Assembly: GCF_022201045.2 (NCBI RefSeq)
Contig: NC_068557.1
Coordinates: 27,753,501-27,817,500 of the forward strand
Direction: 5' to 3'
From: Citrus sinensis
Lineage: Eukaryota; Streptophyta; Magnoliopsida; Sapindales; Rutaceae
DNA length: 64,000 bases
Shown here piece after piece: positions 1-11,654 of this stretch. Each line of letters opens with the position of its first letter. The stretch's first letter is position 1. The position numbers and the translations under genes are program-made. Below the pieces are notes generated by a model that ran no database searches, was not told where the DNA came from, and saw nothing but the letters and a program-made list of their open reading frames with translations.

Positions 1-1583
1 AATTACACAAATTTCTTCCGATCAGATTTGAAGCTAAATTCGAATTCGATCCGATGCCCATCCCTGACTATAATATTTTTTTTATAATAAGTTAAACCAG
101 TACTAACAATTTAGTCTCCTAATGAATTCAATTTATTAATTGAATGTATAATTTAATTTAATTTTTTTTTATAAAATGTCTCTAACTCTAATTAAAAAAA
201 GGAAAAAAGAGTTGACTTGGGGACATACTTGAAAATAAAATAAAAAATTATTAGTAAATGAAAAATTATATAACTTAAGGGATATGTAATGAGATTGGAT
301 AAGAATTCAGTATTTATCTGTTGATTTTGTTACTTTTTAAACTATCTTTTGAATTTTGATATACTCAAATAGATATAAACTACTTTTTTTTTAATTTTTT
401 ATGGGACTTTATGATATGTTGACAGTGAAAATAAAACTCATTCACTTAGAATTTTACTTTTAAAGCATAAATTAACATGTCAAAATTTTGAGGATTACAT
501 ATATTAATAAAGTGTAGTAAATTTTGTCTGAGGAGGGGATAAGACCATATAAGAGTATGCAAGCACTATTAGTTAACTAGCATTGGCTACATGTGCAACC
601 ATGAAGAATGACTGGAGTCAAAAATTGAGAGGCATCTTTAAGTCAAGCTCATCTTGTTCTTTTGTGCTAGTTTCTCTCTCTCTCTCTTTTTCTTTTTCCC
701 TACCATCACATTAACAAGCGCCGGCATGTGTATGTAACAGCCGTCCCAATTTTTGTGTTATTTGTGATAAGTTCTTCGATATTAGTAATGATATTGTTGT
801 TACACGCAGCAAAAGTTCTATAATAGTCATTGCCCAAATAATGAAAATATTGGCACCTATAACCGAACATACGACTAATGTTACTGCCGGATATGAGACA
901 CGTTTTTCAATGATCTTTTTCCAAACTAAGTAAAAGCATTTATTTTACTTCAAATACATAGAATTACAATTATAATTCATAACGCACAAATAGATTAATC
1001 TATTAAAAATACACATTTAAACAAATTATTAAAAGCACACTGAAGAGTAAGGAGACATAACTATACTGAAAGATATAGCTCGATGATATTGATACCTCCA
1101 TATGTGAGTGCACATATCAAACTATCCAAAAGGAATACTCTCAATTCTTTTTCGCCATTCACCTCAATGATCGGCTGGACCAATTGATGCTAACAATGAT
1201 CGGCTGTACTCATCTCAAAATTGTATCGACCCCACTGATTTATTGTTAGGCAGCAGGCTAAGTTACAGGATCTGTAAGTTACTGATTCTGCTTAGGATTA
1301 GGATCTTGTCCGGATCTAATTTTCTTCGGAATAAATTTTATTAATATGATTAATAATTAATAAATTTAAAAAATAATTAAATTTTAATTATATACTAACA
1401 GTAAAGTACATGTGATATAAAATTTGTAAAAAAATTAAAAGCGATCAAATCAGTAGAGGATCTAAATCCTTCTGCTTAACCAGCTACAGACAAAAGCATT
1501 TGCTCCCTGTTTTTCCCCATAAGCAGGACACCTGTGGTGCATGCATTGGGTGCTGTATGTTACAGATTCTGTAACATACTAAC
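1..1583. other. Intergenic, AT-rich, no gene seen
   Basis: I see no convincing coding region in this stretch. The first 75 bases look like the end of a dispersed repeat cut off by the window edge. A block around 1490-1620 (core CAGGACAC, then CTGTAACATA and AACCTCCGTTTGTC) resembles a block upstream of the third BBE-like gene near 21405-21515. This is the distal upstream region of the O-methyltransferase gene. Confidence 0.6.
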
Positions 1584-1865
1584 CTCCGTTTGTCAGTTGT
1601 GACTGAGGAGTAACTTGTTATTATTTTAATTATTTTTTTAACAGATAAGGACACAGTTTGCCTTAATTTCTTTTCCGAAGTCGGTCAGGCCTCCAGCTAC
1701 AATCAGTAGTCACAATCAGAGCAGCTCCGTTTGTCAGTTGTGACTGAGGAGTAACTTGTTATTATTTTAATTATTTTTTTAATTGATAAGGACACAGTTT
1801 GCCTTAATTTCTTTTCCGAAGTCGGTCAGGCCTCCAGCTACAATCAGTAGTCACAATCAGAGCAG
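1584..1865. repeat. 141-bp perfect-register tandem duplication in OMT upstream region
   Basis: Bases 1584-1724 and 1725-1865 are two adjacent copies of the same 141-base unit. Each starts CTCCGTTTGTCAGTTG and ends ATCAGAGCAG. I find only two substitutions between them (AACAGATAAGG against AATTGATAAGG), so the duplication is recent. It ends about 500 bases before the start codon of the O-methyltransferase gene, so it may have doubled an upstream regulatory segment. Confidence 0.95.
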
Positions 1866-2271
1866 GAAAAGGCAACGAGCACATAAAAATTTTGAAGAGA
1901 AAAAGTTAAAGCCGGCCGCGGTTTGTTGAAAATTTATAGCAGAACATACAATACTAGCCAGCCAAAGCGGACTAAAATATGAAAACAGTACAAAATATAT
2001 AAACTCGGCCCCACTAGAAAATCAAAATCCTGCTTCGCCATTGACTCTCAACTGAACCAATTTTTTTTTTAGCAGCCTTGCAATAAACAATCTCATAGAG
2101 TCACTTTCTTCATAGTAGAAAGTTAATTAAGTCAATCCACAGCGCGCGGTGTGGAAATTTTACAGTAATGAAAATGGCCATATTCTTTATTATTAGTATG
2201 CAAATCCATAAATAGAAGGGATGCAATCAAAACGCAGGGGAACTTGAAAATTATTGAGGCGTGTTTGGCCG

Positions 2272-2278
2272 TATAAAA
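2272..2278 (+). promoter_or_regulatory. Probable TATA box of the O-methyltransferase gene
   Basis: TATAAAA lies 93-99 bases before the chosen ATG at 2371, leaving room for a short 5' leader. An alternative weaker motif, ATAAATAG, lies near 2208-2216. Confidence 0.55.
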
Positions 2279-2370
2279 TGTACAACATTCTTTTCTTAGA
2301 TTACAACTCTCTTCTCTCTTATCACTTTTCATTTTAACAAATTTCTGCATAACTATCGGTCACTGAAATT

Positions 2371-3543
2371 ATGGATCCAATTCAAAATGAGGGAGCAAAA
2401 GAGATGTTTGAAGCTCAAGCTCATCTGTTTAAAATTATATACAACTATGTGAGCTCAACTTCACTCAAGTGTGCAGTTGAGCTTGACATTCCGGAAGTAA
2501 TTCACAAACACGGACGGCCCATCACTCTCCCTCAGTTAGTTTCGGCACTTGAGATTAATCCTACAAAAGCTGATGGCCTATTCAAGCTAATGAGGTTGTT
2601 GGTTCACACAGGCTTCTTTTCAACAGCAAATGTTCAAAGCGCTCAGCAACAAGAAGAAGAAGCATATGCTCTCACATTGACTTCCAAGCTGTTCCTCAAA
2701 GACAAGCCCTACTGTTTATCACCAGTCGTTTTGACATTGACTGACCAAGTTTTTGTAAATCCATGCCATTTTTTGAGTCGGTGGTTCAGAGACAATGAGC
2801 TCTCAGCGTATGAAACTGCGAATGATGGAACGGTCTTTTGGGATTACATGGCAAAAAACCCTGATTTCAACAGCATCTACAATCAGGCCATGGCCAGTGA
2901 TTCTCAACTGGCAAACTTGATTGTTAAGGACTGCCAGCCAATTTTCCAGGGCTTAGGTTCGTTAGTTGATGTAGGTGGTGGTACAGGATCCTTTGCCAGG
3001 ATCATATCCGAGGCATTTCCTGGCATAAAATGCACGGTACTTGATCTCCCACACGTTGTTCCCAAAGTGCCAGACACCGACAACTTGAAATTCATAGCAG
3101 GCGACATGTTTCAGTCTATCCCTCCAGCGGATGCCTTTTTCTTCAAGGTAAGCTTCGGTATATTAATTGCTCTCGAGATATTGTATTAAGATGATTTCGT
3201 CTTCTGTCTAATCAACGGAGAATGGGGGGTGACTTGACAGGCAATTTTTCATGCATTTGTTGATGAGGATTGCTTGAAGATACTCAAGAGATGCAGAGAA
3301 GCAATTGCAAGCAGAGGTGACAGAGGAAAGGTAATAATCATAGACATAGTGATCAATGAAAAGAAAGAGGACGCCCAGCTCACCGAAGCAAAGCTATTGT
3401 ACGACATGTTGATGCTGGTTGCTGTTCGTGGAAGTGAGAGGACTGAGAAAGAATGGGAAAAGCTATTCTTGGATGCTGGTTTCAGTCACTTCAAGATAAC
3501 TCCTGTTTATGGGATTAAGTCCCTTATTGAAGTCTATCCTTAA
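2371..3543 (+). CDS. Plant small-molecule O-methyltransferase (COMT/ROMT type), two exons
   Basis: Class II SAM-dependent methyltransferase that puts a methyl group on a phenolic hydroxyl of a small metabolite; presumably cytosolic. Exons are 2371-3147 and 3241-3543, joined in phase 0 (AAG|GTAAGC to TTGACAG|GCA), giving 359 residues, the usual family length. The N-terminal dimerisation domain (residues 1-110) precedes the SAM-binding motif VDVGGGTGS at 199-207. His263 is the expected catalytic base, with Asp294 and Glu328 as likely flanking acids. The usual His-Asp-Trp is His-Ala-Phe here (FHAFVDEDC), which I believe is known in a subgroup. The protein ends SLIEVYP as in resveratrol/8-hydroxyquercetin-type enzymes. 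Substrate cannot be read from sequence. The four flavin oxidase genes begin 6.5 kb downstream on the same strand. Confidence 0.93.
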
Positions 3544-4798
3544 ATACAAAAATAACAAAAAGTAAAAGGCCGTTTCTCCATTTATTACTTGGTGATGAAC
3601 CGTGGACGGCTGCTAGTCTTGAAATTGAATGTTTTAGTTGTCTTGAAAATTTGCGAATTATGTGCTTGTACTCATGTTTGAGTTTGTTATGGTTTCAGCA
3701 TCAGCAAGCACCCCTCCTTTTGCTCTGTATTTCATCTTTACAAAATTAACAAAATCAAGATCTTCCACAAGTTTATATTTTTATGCCATTATTCTAGCTT
3801 CCTGGTGATTGAACAACTTAATAAAGTGACGAGAATGTTGTTCATTTACTGGTTTACATGACTCGTAGAGCGTACCTCAATGTTCAGGACCTTGGCATCC
3901 GAACAAATAAGTGAATAACCGTGGTTACAACAGGATGAAGAATCAAAGAAGCTCGTATTTACGACAAAAATTACTCCCGAGAACTAGAGGTTGGTACATG
4001 TGTCGACAATTGTTGATCCTGGTGATTTCTTGTTACATGTGTCCACAGTTGTCGATTTCTTGGTACTTGTATCGATAATTATCTCGTGATTTCTTTAGAA
4101 ATGAACTGGCTGTACCCACCGTTTGCTTTTTCTTGGGAGGAAGATGATTAATTCATTTACTCGCATACATTCGTTTAATAAATGGGTCATAAATAAATAG
4201 GATACGATCCATTCATTTAATTAAATTATTTATTTATTTATAAATATGTATAAAAAAATTTAAAGTTTGAAAGTTAATATAATAATTATAAATGATAAAA
4301 AATTGTATTTTATTGAATATTAAATTTGTGCTCAACTCCATTGGTTTAGATTTAATTCATTTATTAAACGAATTGAAATCTCAGGATTCAAATTCAATTC
4401 GTTTATTAAATAAATATTTAATTTAATTCGTTCAATTCGTTAGAAGAATTAATAGAAATAATCAAATGAAATACGGATTTTATTATGCTTAATTTTATTT
4501 ATTAATTATATTTTTGTAAACATATTCATTTTCAATCCAATTCAAATACGGTTCATTTATTTACTTTGACACCCCTAATTAAATACTGAAATACACTATA
4601 CTTCCTAAACATTATCTCAACCTTATTCAGCCCAAATAATGTGGGATACTTCTTGAGACGTACAGTATAGTCCCTAACTAATTAATTAATACCATATCAT
4701 TTGAGATAAAATTTTTGAATGAAAAATTCGGGATATATAGCATTACTCTTCTCTTCATTTTTATATATTGTGAGGTATACGTTGTAGGGCCAGGGACG

Positions 4799-5360
4799 GA
4801 TACTATTGTGGACATTCAAATTATTTTTTCATTACTAAATTTTATATATTTTAGACGGAGATGAAAGCCATCTAGTATATAATTTTAATGCACTATGGTG
4901 AGTAGGTATGTCTAGTCAAATAAATGAAATTCACTAACAAAATGGGTATGTGTGTCCAGTTTTTAAAAGATAAATGACATTTTTATTCCTCTCAACTCTT
5001 TTTCTTTTTCTTTTTTTATATTTCCACTTGTGTCTTTGATAAATTTTAAATTCCTATTTCATTTAGAATATTAAAGTAATCACACAAAAAATACTATAAA
5101 AGAGCAAATGTGATATTTTCATGTCCAATGAAGATTTAACTGTACATTGGAACAAATCTTAATTCTTAAGAGTCAAAGCGGCTCACTCTCTCCCCCCCCC
5201 CCCCCCCCCCCCCCAAATAATAATAATAAAGTAAGTCTTACTAGATGTTCTTAATTCACTATTAAAATTAATGAAATTTCCTTTAAGAAAGAAAATAATA
5301 ATTTGATTGGTGGGTGAACCAGAAAGGTGGAGTTAATAAATTAATGATAGAAAATTTTGA
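4799..5360. repeat. Diverged duplicated segment, copy 1
   Basis: This segment aligns almost end to end with 6976-7545 in the same orientation. Both share GGACGGAGATGAAAGCCATC, an AGAGCAAATGTGATATTT block, AGTCAAAGCGG before a C run, and AATAATAATTTGATTGGTGG near the end. Copy 1 has a much longer C run and lacks about 30 bases present near the start of copy 2. No coding content; origin unknown. Confidence 0.85.
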
Positions 5361-6975
5361 TGAATGTCCTATCATTTAGGATAGTTTTTTGGATGAAAAA
5401 TTTAGAATGTGTAGCATTACTCTTCTCTTAATTTTTATATATTGTGAGGTAAACAGAAGTTTCACTAGACATGTTGTCAGACCGAGGACATATAAACGTG
5501 TTTGGGTGATAAAATAAGGCAATTATAATTAGGTTTTCCTCAAAACTTGACTCTACTTACCTCACCATTCCATTCAGTCCAAAGAGTCTTAGTGAGCAGG
5601 ACTGGCTGAGTAGCTAACTTTATGAGAAGAGACTCAGTCAAAACCACCATCTCATCTCATTCGAAATCCTAGGGATTGTTTTTTTATCTATAAAACCCAC
5701 AGTTGCATGATTTTAGGGAGGGGAAAATGGAGTCTTATCCGACAAATCCATAACCATAGAATGTAGGGAGGATAAGGGGGAAATTTTATCCAAAAAACCC
5801 ACTCCACTGATATATGGGGGGATTTTGAACTAAAACTCCTAAAAGCCTAAGGATAAGGGGGGACTTTTTGAACTCTTGAAATCTTACTTAATATAATCCA
5901 AATTTGAATATTGATCTCTGATTTTTCTTATCCTTATTTTCAATTATCTTTCCTCATCGCTATCATTCTTTACTATTTAAGGAAGAGTTTCTTCTAACTT
6001 TTCTCTTTTTGGTTTATTTTAATTAATTTTTTTTACACAACTACTCATACACTCAGTTATCCCGCAAAAATCTTTGATACTGACTTAAACGTCGAAGGAT
6101 TAATACTAGAAAAACTTCTAGCACCCCTGACCATTTTTCTAATTGTAGGTGCTCGCCATAATTGGATTGTGCTCGCCATTTTCTGCTCTCCAGATTGGAT
6201 TTCTGGTTGCCAACTTCTGCTTAGGTTATTAAATTGAGACTAGAAACCATCTCCCCTAACAAATAAATTTAAATGCTTGCGTTAAAATCTAGTAAGTAGC
6301 CCACACACCGACACAACCAGATTTTGGCGTCGAACACATGTGATTGTATTGCTTGAACAATTCTACTTTACAACGATTTGCGGAATGAATCTCCATGTAT
6401 TAATATTTTATATCATAACTAGTTTTGTAATTGTAAACCAAAACTTCACAGGGTATCCGACTATGGGGCAAAGGGCCACAGACTCAAGCTTCAGCTGACA
6501 TGTAGATATGTTTCTAAGTATTTATCCGTGGGTGTAATATAATACGTCCGAGGTGCTTTTAGTATCAATGGGCCCATGGGCTTCTAAATGAGCCCAATCT
6601 TGAGTTGCCATGGCCTGATACTGTCTGAAATGGTGAAATATAATCACATCACATGTGCCATATGTTTAATAGACGCCCTCTCGGGACCAGGGTCGTTAAA
6701 AGGGAAAAATAAAAAATAAAAATTCAGTCCTCATACACAAATAACATAAGAGAGTTTTACATGAAATGAATAATACCCTAAGCTATTATTTATACTTTCA
6801 TTGAATGCAGTAAAATTTAGTACTTATTTCTTAAAATTAGGACACAATTATTGAGAAAACTTAAATCTCCACCTTAGAGTTAAGGGGAGGAGGTGCTGAC
6901 CAACCTAACATAAGAATTATTGATTATTGTATTGGTTATTCTAATAAGTAATTAATATATTAGTGGAAACTTCGG

Positions 6976-7545
6976 AGATACTGTTGTGGATATTGTCATA
7001 TTCTGAACTTTTTAAATGGGCATTCAAATTATTTTATTATTATTAAATTTTATAAATTTTGGACGGAGATGAAAGCCATCTAGTATATAATTTTAATGCA
7101 CTATGGTGGGTGGGTATGTCCATTGAAATAAATGAAATTCACTAACAAAATTAGTATGTATGTCCAATTTCTAAAAGATAAATGACACTCTCATTCCTCT
7201 TAATATTTTTTTTAATTTCCACTTGAGTCTCCAATAAAATTTTAAACTCCTATTTCATTCAGAGTGTTAAAATAATTACACAAAAAATACTATAAAAGAG
7301 CAAATGTGATATTTACATATTCAATGAAGATTTGGTTGTACATTTGGCACAAATCTTAATTCTTAAGAGTCAAAGCGGTTCATCCCGCCCCCCCAAAAAA
7401 AAAAAAACACAAATAACGAAATCCAACTAAATGTTCTTAATTTACTATTAAAATTAATGAAGCTTCCTTTAAGAAAGAAAATAATAATTTGATTGGTGGT
7501 GGACCGCAAAGGTGGGGCAAATAAAATTAATGATGGAAAATTTGT
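6976..7545. repeat. Diverged duplicated segment, copy 2
   Basis: Partner of 4799-5360, same orientation, about 2.2 kb downstream. It has only a short C run followed by an A run where copy 1 has 23 Cs. The ends show no inverted repeats, so a local segmental duplication is more likely than two transposon insertions. Confidence 0.85.
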
Positions 7546-8615
7546 CCCTTTGGAGAAAATTTCTCCTCCAATTCTGATCTGGTAACGAGACTCATTCTCC
7601 AAACTCTTTTAGTTTTTTACAACATACAAACGAAAAATTAACTTCTTTAATTTGTTAATGAAGACTTGCCGCAACATTTATCAGTTCAATAAAAATTAAA
7701 ATTATCGAACAATCAGTTTATATTGTTATGAAAATTTTTCATAATGTTGAAAAACTCCAGATTCGCATTTAAAAAAAAAAATACAAACATAAGTACCAAA
7801 AAATGACTTGTTTTAATAAAGTAAATAAATTGGTATATAAATAAATGGGCGCCTTTTGTATGATTTTAACATGTTTCTCGATCGGGTTTAATATAAAATT
7901 GAGCCGTTTAGCCGGCGTCCATTGACTTTATTAATTAAATACACTGGTTTGCATAAATAAATAAATATATATATATTCAGATTGGCCTCATTTGCTTTTT
8001 TTTTTTTTTCCTCCAAATAATGTATTGTGTGTGTGTGTGTGTGTATTGATATAGAATCCAATTGATGAATAGAAAATTAGCAAATTCAGCTGAATTAATT
8101 TTATTCCGAATTTAACATTCCAAGTTTTTTTTTTTTTTTTAAAGGAAAGTGTAACTTTCATAGATTAAACGAGGAGAACAAGTACAGCAGATGGGTTGGG
8201 CAAGTTTCCAACCAAATAGTATGTGCCCTATTTTAAATATTCTTAGCATGTGCCCTATTTTAAATATTCTAATTAATTTGAACTTAAGGGTTAGTTCTAG
8301 TGGAAAGGCGTGTTTTTTTTCTAACTAAAAATTGGCTCTTGAGTTTAAATTTTAATGATTGTGTCGGTTAATTAAAAAAAAAAAAAACAACAACAACAAC
8401 AATAATAACAATAACAATAATTTCATAATTTAAACTAAAAAAAAGGCCAGGGAGAGGTCATAAGAACAAAAGAATATAAAAGTGAGTCTTCTTTTATAAT
8501 ATTCTTTTTACATTTGTTTCATTCATTTATTCAAATTCAATTCATAAATATGATTTTTTTTCTTTAAAAAAATAGCACGCATTTTCATAGACTTTAATAT
8601 TGATCATAACAAAAA

Positions 8616-9257
8616 TGTTAGGAAATTGAGTTTTCTCCCAAAATCATTCCAAGCAATTTGTCAAGCAACAAATCAATAGAAAAATTAAATTTGAGAATAA
8701 TGTCAATCCCACACACACAAGATTTACGTGGAAAACTTTAAATTCGAAGAAAAACAACGGCCGTTGTCAAAAAGACAACTAGAAAAAAAATATTCACTAT
8801 ATGAAAAATTATTACAACCACACTCGCAAAAATAATTTCTCTCACCCAAGTCCCAAATACACCAAAAACTCTCAATTTAAGAGTAATTATATTCAACTCT
8901 TAAATTTTCTCTAAATGCAAGAGGAAATGAATTCTTTGGGATGATAAAATTTATGAAATGCTTTTTTATTTATAACCAAAGTGGATAACACTGTTCAAAC
9001 CGCGTTACTGTTCATGCCGCGTTACTGTTCAAACCGCATAGTCAAACTGTGTTACGGTTCACCGCGTGGTTAAACCATATTTTTAACCAAAAAAAATATT
9101 TCTTCAATTTAAGTAAATATGACGTGTCACTCGTGGTAAAGTCATTGATAGATAAATGTAAATTTAGTTGAAATGAAACGCATATTATTATCCTCTTTGG
9201 CATGGATAATTCTTTTAAAACAAGCATCCTTCATCATGAAAGCGACATTTCCTAATA
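8616..9257 (-). mobile_element. Probable solo LTR, Ty1-Copia type (fossil)
   Basis: Read on the minus strand, the segment starts TATTAGGAAATG and ends ATTTCCTAACA, a roughly 10-base terminal inverted repeat of the TG...CA kind. It contains the block ending in CCACGTAAATCTTGTGTGTG that is common in plant Copia LTR R-U5 regions. No internal coding region or second LTR is nearby, and I see no matching 5-base flanking duplication, so this looks like an old solo LTR. Confidence 0.6.
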
Positions 9258-9971
9258 TTGAAGACGGTGAGAACGTAAAAATGAAAAAAAAAAAAAACGA
9301 TGCGTTATAAATAATTAATATATAAAGACTTGTTAGTCATGAATTATATATAGAGAGAGAGAGAGAGAGAAAGTGTGGATATTTATACGATTTTTGTGTG
9401 GATGTCTATTTTCACAATGATATAAATGATTTTTACAATATTCTAAAAACCGTTTACATCTATGTGGATTCCGCGTCGGCACAAAAATTCGTAAGGACGT
9501 CCACAAAAAGGCTGATATAAAAAAAAAACTTGACAATGACGCTCTATATTATTTTTTTATTAAATTATATTACATAATAACAACATTCGATTAGGTTCCT
9601 GAAAAAAATCACACTAAAAGAATAACACGATCTCGTTTAGCGAACGTTTTGCCAGAGGGAAAAGTCAAGGAGAACAATACGTAAACTCAAAGCCTACCCT
9701 ATGGGACCCCTCCCAAAATAAGATAAAATCGTGGAATCAAACGATAATTAAGACTGTTCAAACGGAAAAAAAGAAAAAAAAAAACGTACCGTAAACGGTG
9801 TGAGTAACAGCACCTACTTTTTTCTCCACTTGATTAGAAAAGTAAACGATAAACTAGTTGAACTGGACATTGCTCTGACATTCTATTTTATTTTTAGAAT
9901 TTTCAAAATCTAAAGTTGTCCAAATGGCCCTTTTAATTAACTATTTCAAGGGAGTTTCCTCATACCATCCC

Positions 9972-9980
9972 CTATAAATT
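9972..9980 (+). promoter_or_regulatory. TATA box of first BBE-like gene
   Basis: CTATAAATT lies 46-54 bases upstream of the ATG at 10026, which implies a very short 5' leader. Confidence 0.65.
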
Positions 9981-10025
9981 AAAATCTGCGGGTGGTAAAA
10001 AGTTGAATAGCAGACACGAACACGA

Positions 10026-11654
10026 ATGGAAATGATGAAAATATCAACACTCTGTTCAACTTCTTTTCGGCTCTCAACGATTCTTCTAGTTCTTTGCTTT
10101 TTCAATTTCCCCATCACACGGGCAGCTTCAGATTCGGCCTATGAATCTTTTCTACAATGCTTAACGCAGCAAACGAACTCTTCAGACCAACAAATCTCAA
10201 ACATTGTCGTCACTCAGACCAATTCATCGTACGCATCAGTCTTGCGAGCGTACATCCGAAACGCCCGTTTCAACCTTTCATCAACGCTGAAACCCACAGT
10301 CATCATAACCCCTCTGCAGGAAGCTCACGTTTCAGCGGCCGTGATTTGCTCCAAACAAGTTGGCTTCCAACTCAAAATCCGCAGCGGCGGCCATGACTAC
10401 GAGGGCTTGTCCTACATCTCCGACAGGCCCTTCTTTATCCTCGACATGTTCAATTTACGGTCGATTGATGTTGATGTCAAAGACGAGTCCGCTTGGGTCG
10501 AAGCTGGCGCCACATTGGGTGAACTTTACTACAGGATTTGGCAAAAAAGCAAACTGCACGGCTATCCTGCCGGCGTCTGCCCCACCGTCGGCGTTGGCGG
10601 CCACTTGAGCGGCGGCGGGTACGGCAACATGTTGAGAAAATTTGGATTGTCCACCGACAATGTTGTTGACGCCAAGATTGTTGATGTTCGGGGGAGGATT
10701 CTCGATAGGAAAGCAATGGGGGAGGATCTTTTTTGGGCGATCAGAGGCGGCGGCGGAGCGAGCTTCGGTGTTGTGCTGGCTTATAAGATCAAGTTGGTTC
10801 CCGTTCCGGAGACGGTTACCGTGTTTAGAGCTGAAAGGCTTTTGGCTGAGAATGCAACGGATGTGGTCTATAAATGGCAGTTGGTGGCGCCGGCCACGGA
10901 TGATAATTTGTTTATGAGAATGCTTTTGCAGCCTGTTACAAGAAACAAGAAGCCGACGGTCAGGGCATCGATTGTGGCGTTGTATTTAGGTGGTGCCGAC
11001 AGTCTCGTGACTCTCCTGGCCAAGGATTTTCCAGAACTGGGGCTGAAGAAAGAAAATGTCATGGAAATGAGTTGGATTCAATCAGTTCTTTGGTGGGCCA
11101 ATTTCGATAATGGAACTTCACCAAATGTTTTGCTGGACAGAGACCTTAACTCCGCTGATTTCCTGAAGAGGAAATCTGATTATGTTCAGAAACCGATTCC
11201 AAAATATTCCCTGAATTTGCTGTGGAAACAAATGATGGAATTGGGGAAAATTGGGTTGGTCTTCAATCCTTATGGAGGAAAAATGGCTGAAATTCCAGCA
11301 TCAGAGACTGCATTTCCACACAGAGCAGGAAACTTGTTCAAGATTCAGTATTCAATAAGTTGGAGTGATCCTGGAACTGAGATTGAGGAGGACAGACTAT
11401 CTCAGGCGACAAGCCTTTACAGCTTTATGACTCCATTTGTGTCAAAGAGTCCACGAAGTGCTTATTTGAATTATAGGGATGTGGACATCGGTATCAATCA
11501 TCATGGTGAAGATAGCTATGCTGAGGGGAAAGTGTATGGGGAGAAGTATTTTAATGGTAATTTTGATAGGTTGGTGAAAGTTAAGACCATGGTTGATCCA
11601 GAAAATTTCTTCAGGAATGAGCAGAGCATCCCCACTCAACCAAGTAAGGCATAG
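10026..11654 (+). CDS. Berberine bridge enzyme-like FAD oxidase, copy 1
   Basis: Secreted flavoprotein of the BBE-like family, which oxidises alcohols, sugars or alkaloid-like substrates. It has 542 residues, intronless, with a signal peptide to about residue 34. An FAD-binding PCMH domain (about 80-260) is followed by a C-terminal BBE domain (NYRDVDIG at 482-489, then FFRNEQSIP). His123 (SGGHDYEG) and Cys185 (GVCPTVG) are the two residues that tether FAD covalently; Cys45 and Cys108 fit the family disulfide. Tyr199 (GGGYG) and Lys439 (FKIQY, with Gln441) match the tyrosine-lysine active site of Arabidopsis BBE-like 15. Val188, three residues after the tether Cys, is the oxidase-type residue at the oxygen gatekeeper position. 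Substrate unknown. First of four tandem copies; alternative start Met3 or Met4 is possible. Confidence 0.95.
   Translation: MEMMKISTLCSTSFRLSTILLVLCFFNFPITRAASDSAYESFLQCLTQQTNSSDQQISNIVVTQTNSSYASVLRAYIRNARFNLSSTLKPTVIITPLQEAHVSAAVICSKQVGFQLKIRSGGHDYEGLSYISDRPFFILDMFNLRSIDVDVKDESAWVEAGATLGELYYRIWQKSKLHGYPAGVCPTVGVGGHLSGGGYGNMLRKFGLSTDNVVDAKIVDVRGRILDRKAMGEDLFWAIRGGGGASFGVVLAYKIKLVPVPETVTVFRAERLLAENATDVVYKWQLVAPATDDNLFMRMLLQPVTRNKKPTVRASIVALYLGGADSLVTLLAKDFPELGLKKENVMEMSWIQSVLWWANFDNGTSPNVLLDRDLNSADFLKRKSDYVQKPIPKYSLNLLWKQMMELGKIGLVFNPYGGKMAEIPASETAFPHRAGNLFKIQYSISWSDPGTEIEEDRLSQATSLYSFMTPFVSKSPRSAYLNYRDVDIGINHHGEDSYAEGKVYGEKYFNGNFDRLVKVKTMVDPENFFRNEQSIPTQPSKA

Larger units (their letters stand above)
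3544..9970. other. Long intergenic stretch, no gene; repeats only
   Basis: No supported coding region in 6.4 kb. It holds a truncated-looking repeat ending GACACCCCTAA near 4581, a diverged duplication (4799-5360 and 6976-7545), a 23-base C run at 5192-5214, a (GT)n run near 8026-8044, a small tandem of ATGTGCCCTATTTTAAATAT around 8220-8270, a solo LTR at 8616-9257 and a (GA)n run at 9353-9371. Two related 80-base blocks containing TAGCATTACTCTTCTCTT lie near 4700-4780 and 5375-5455. Confidence 0.6.

Noticed and set aside
8390-8420. (AAC)n/(AAT)n run as a regulatory site
   Set aside because: Ordinary microsatellite with no gene nearby.
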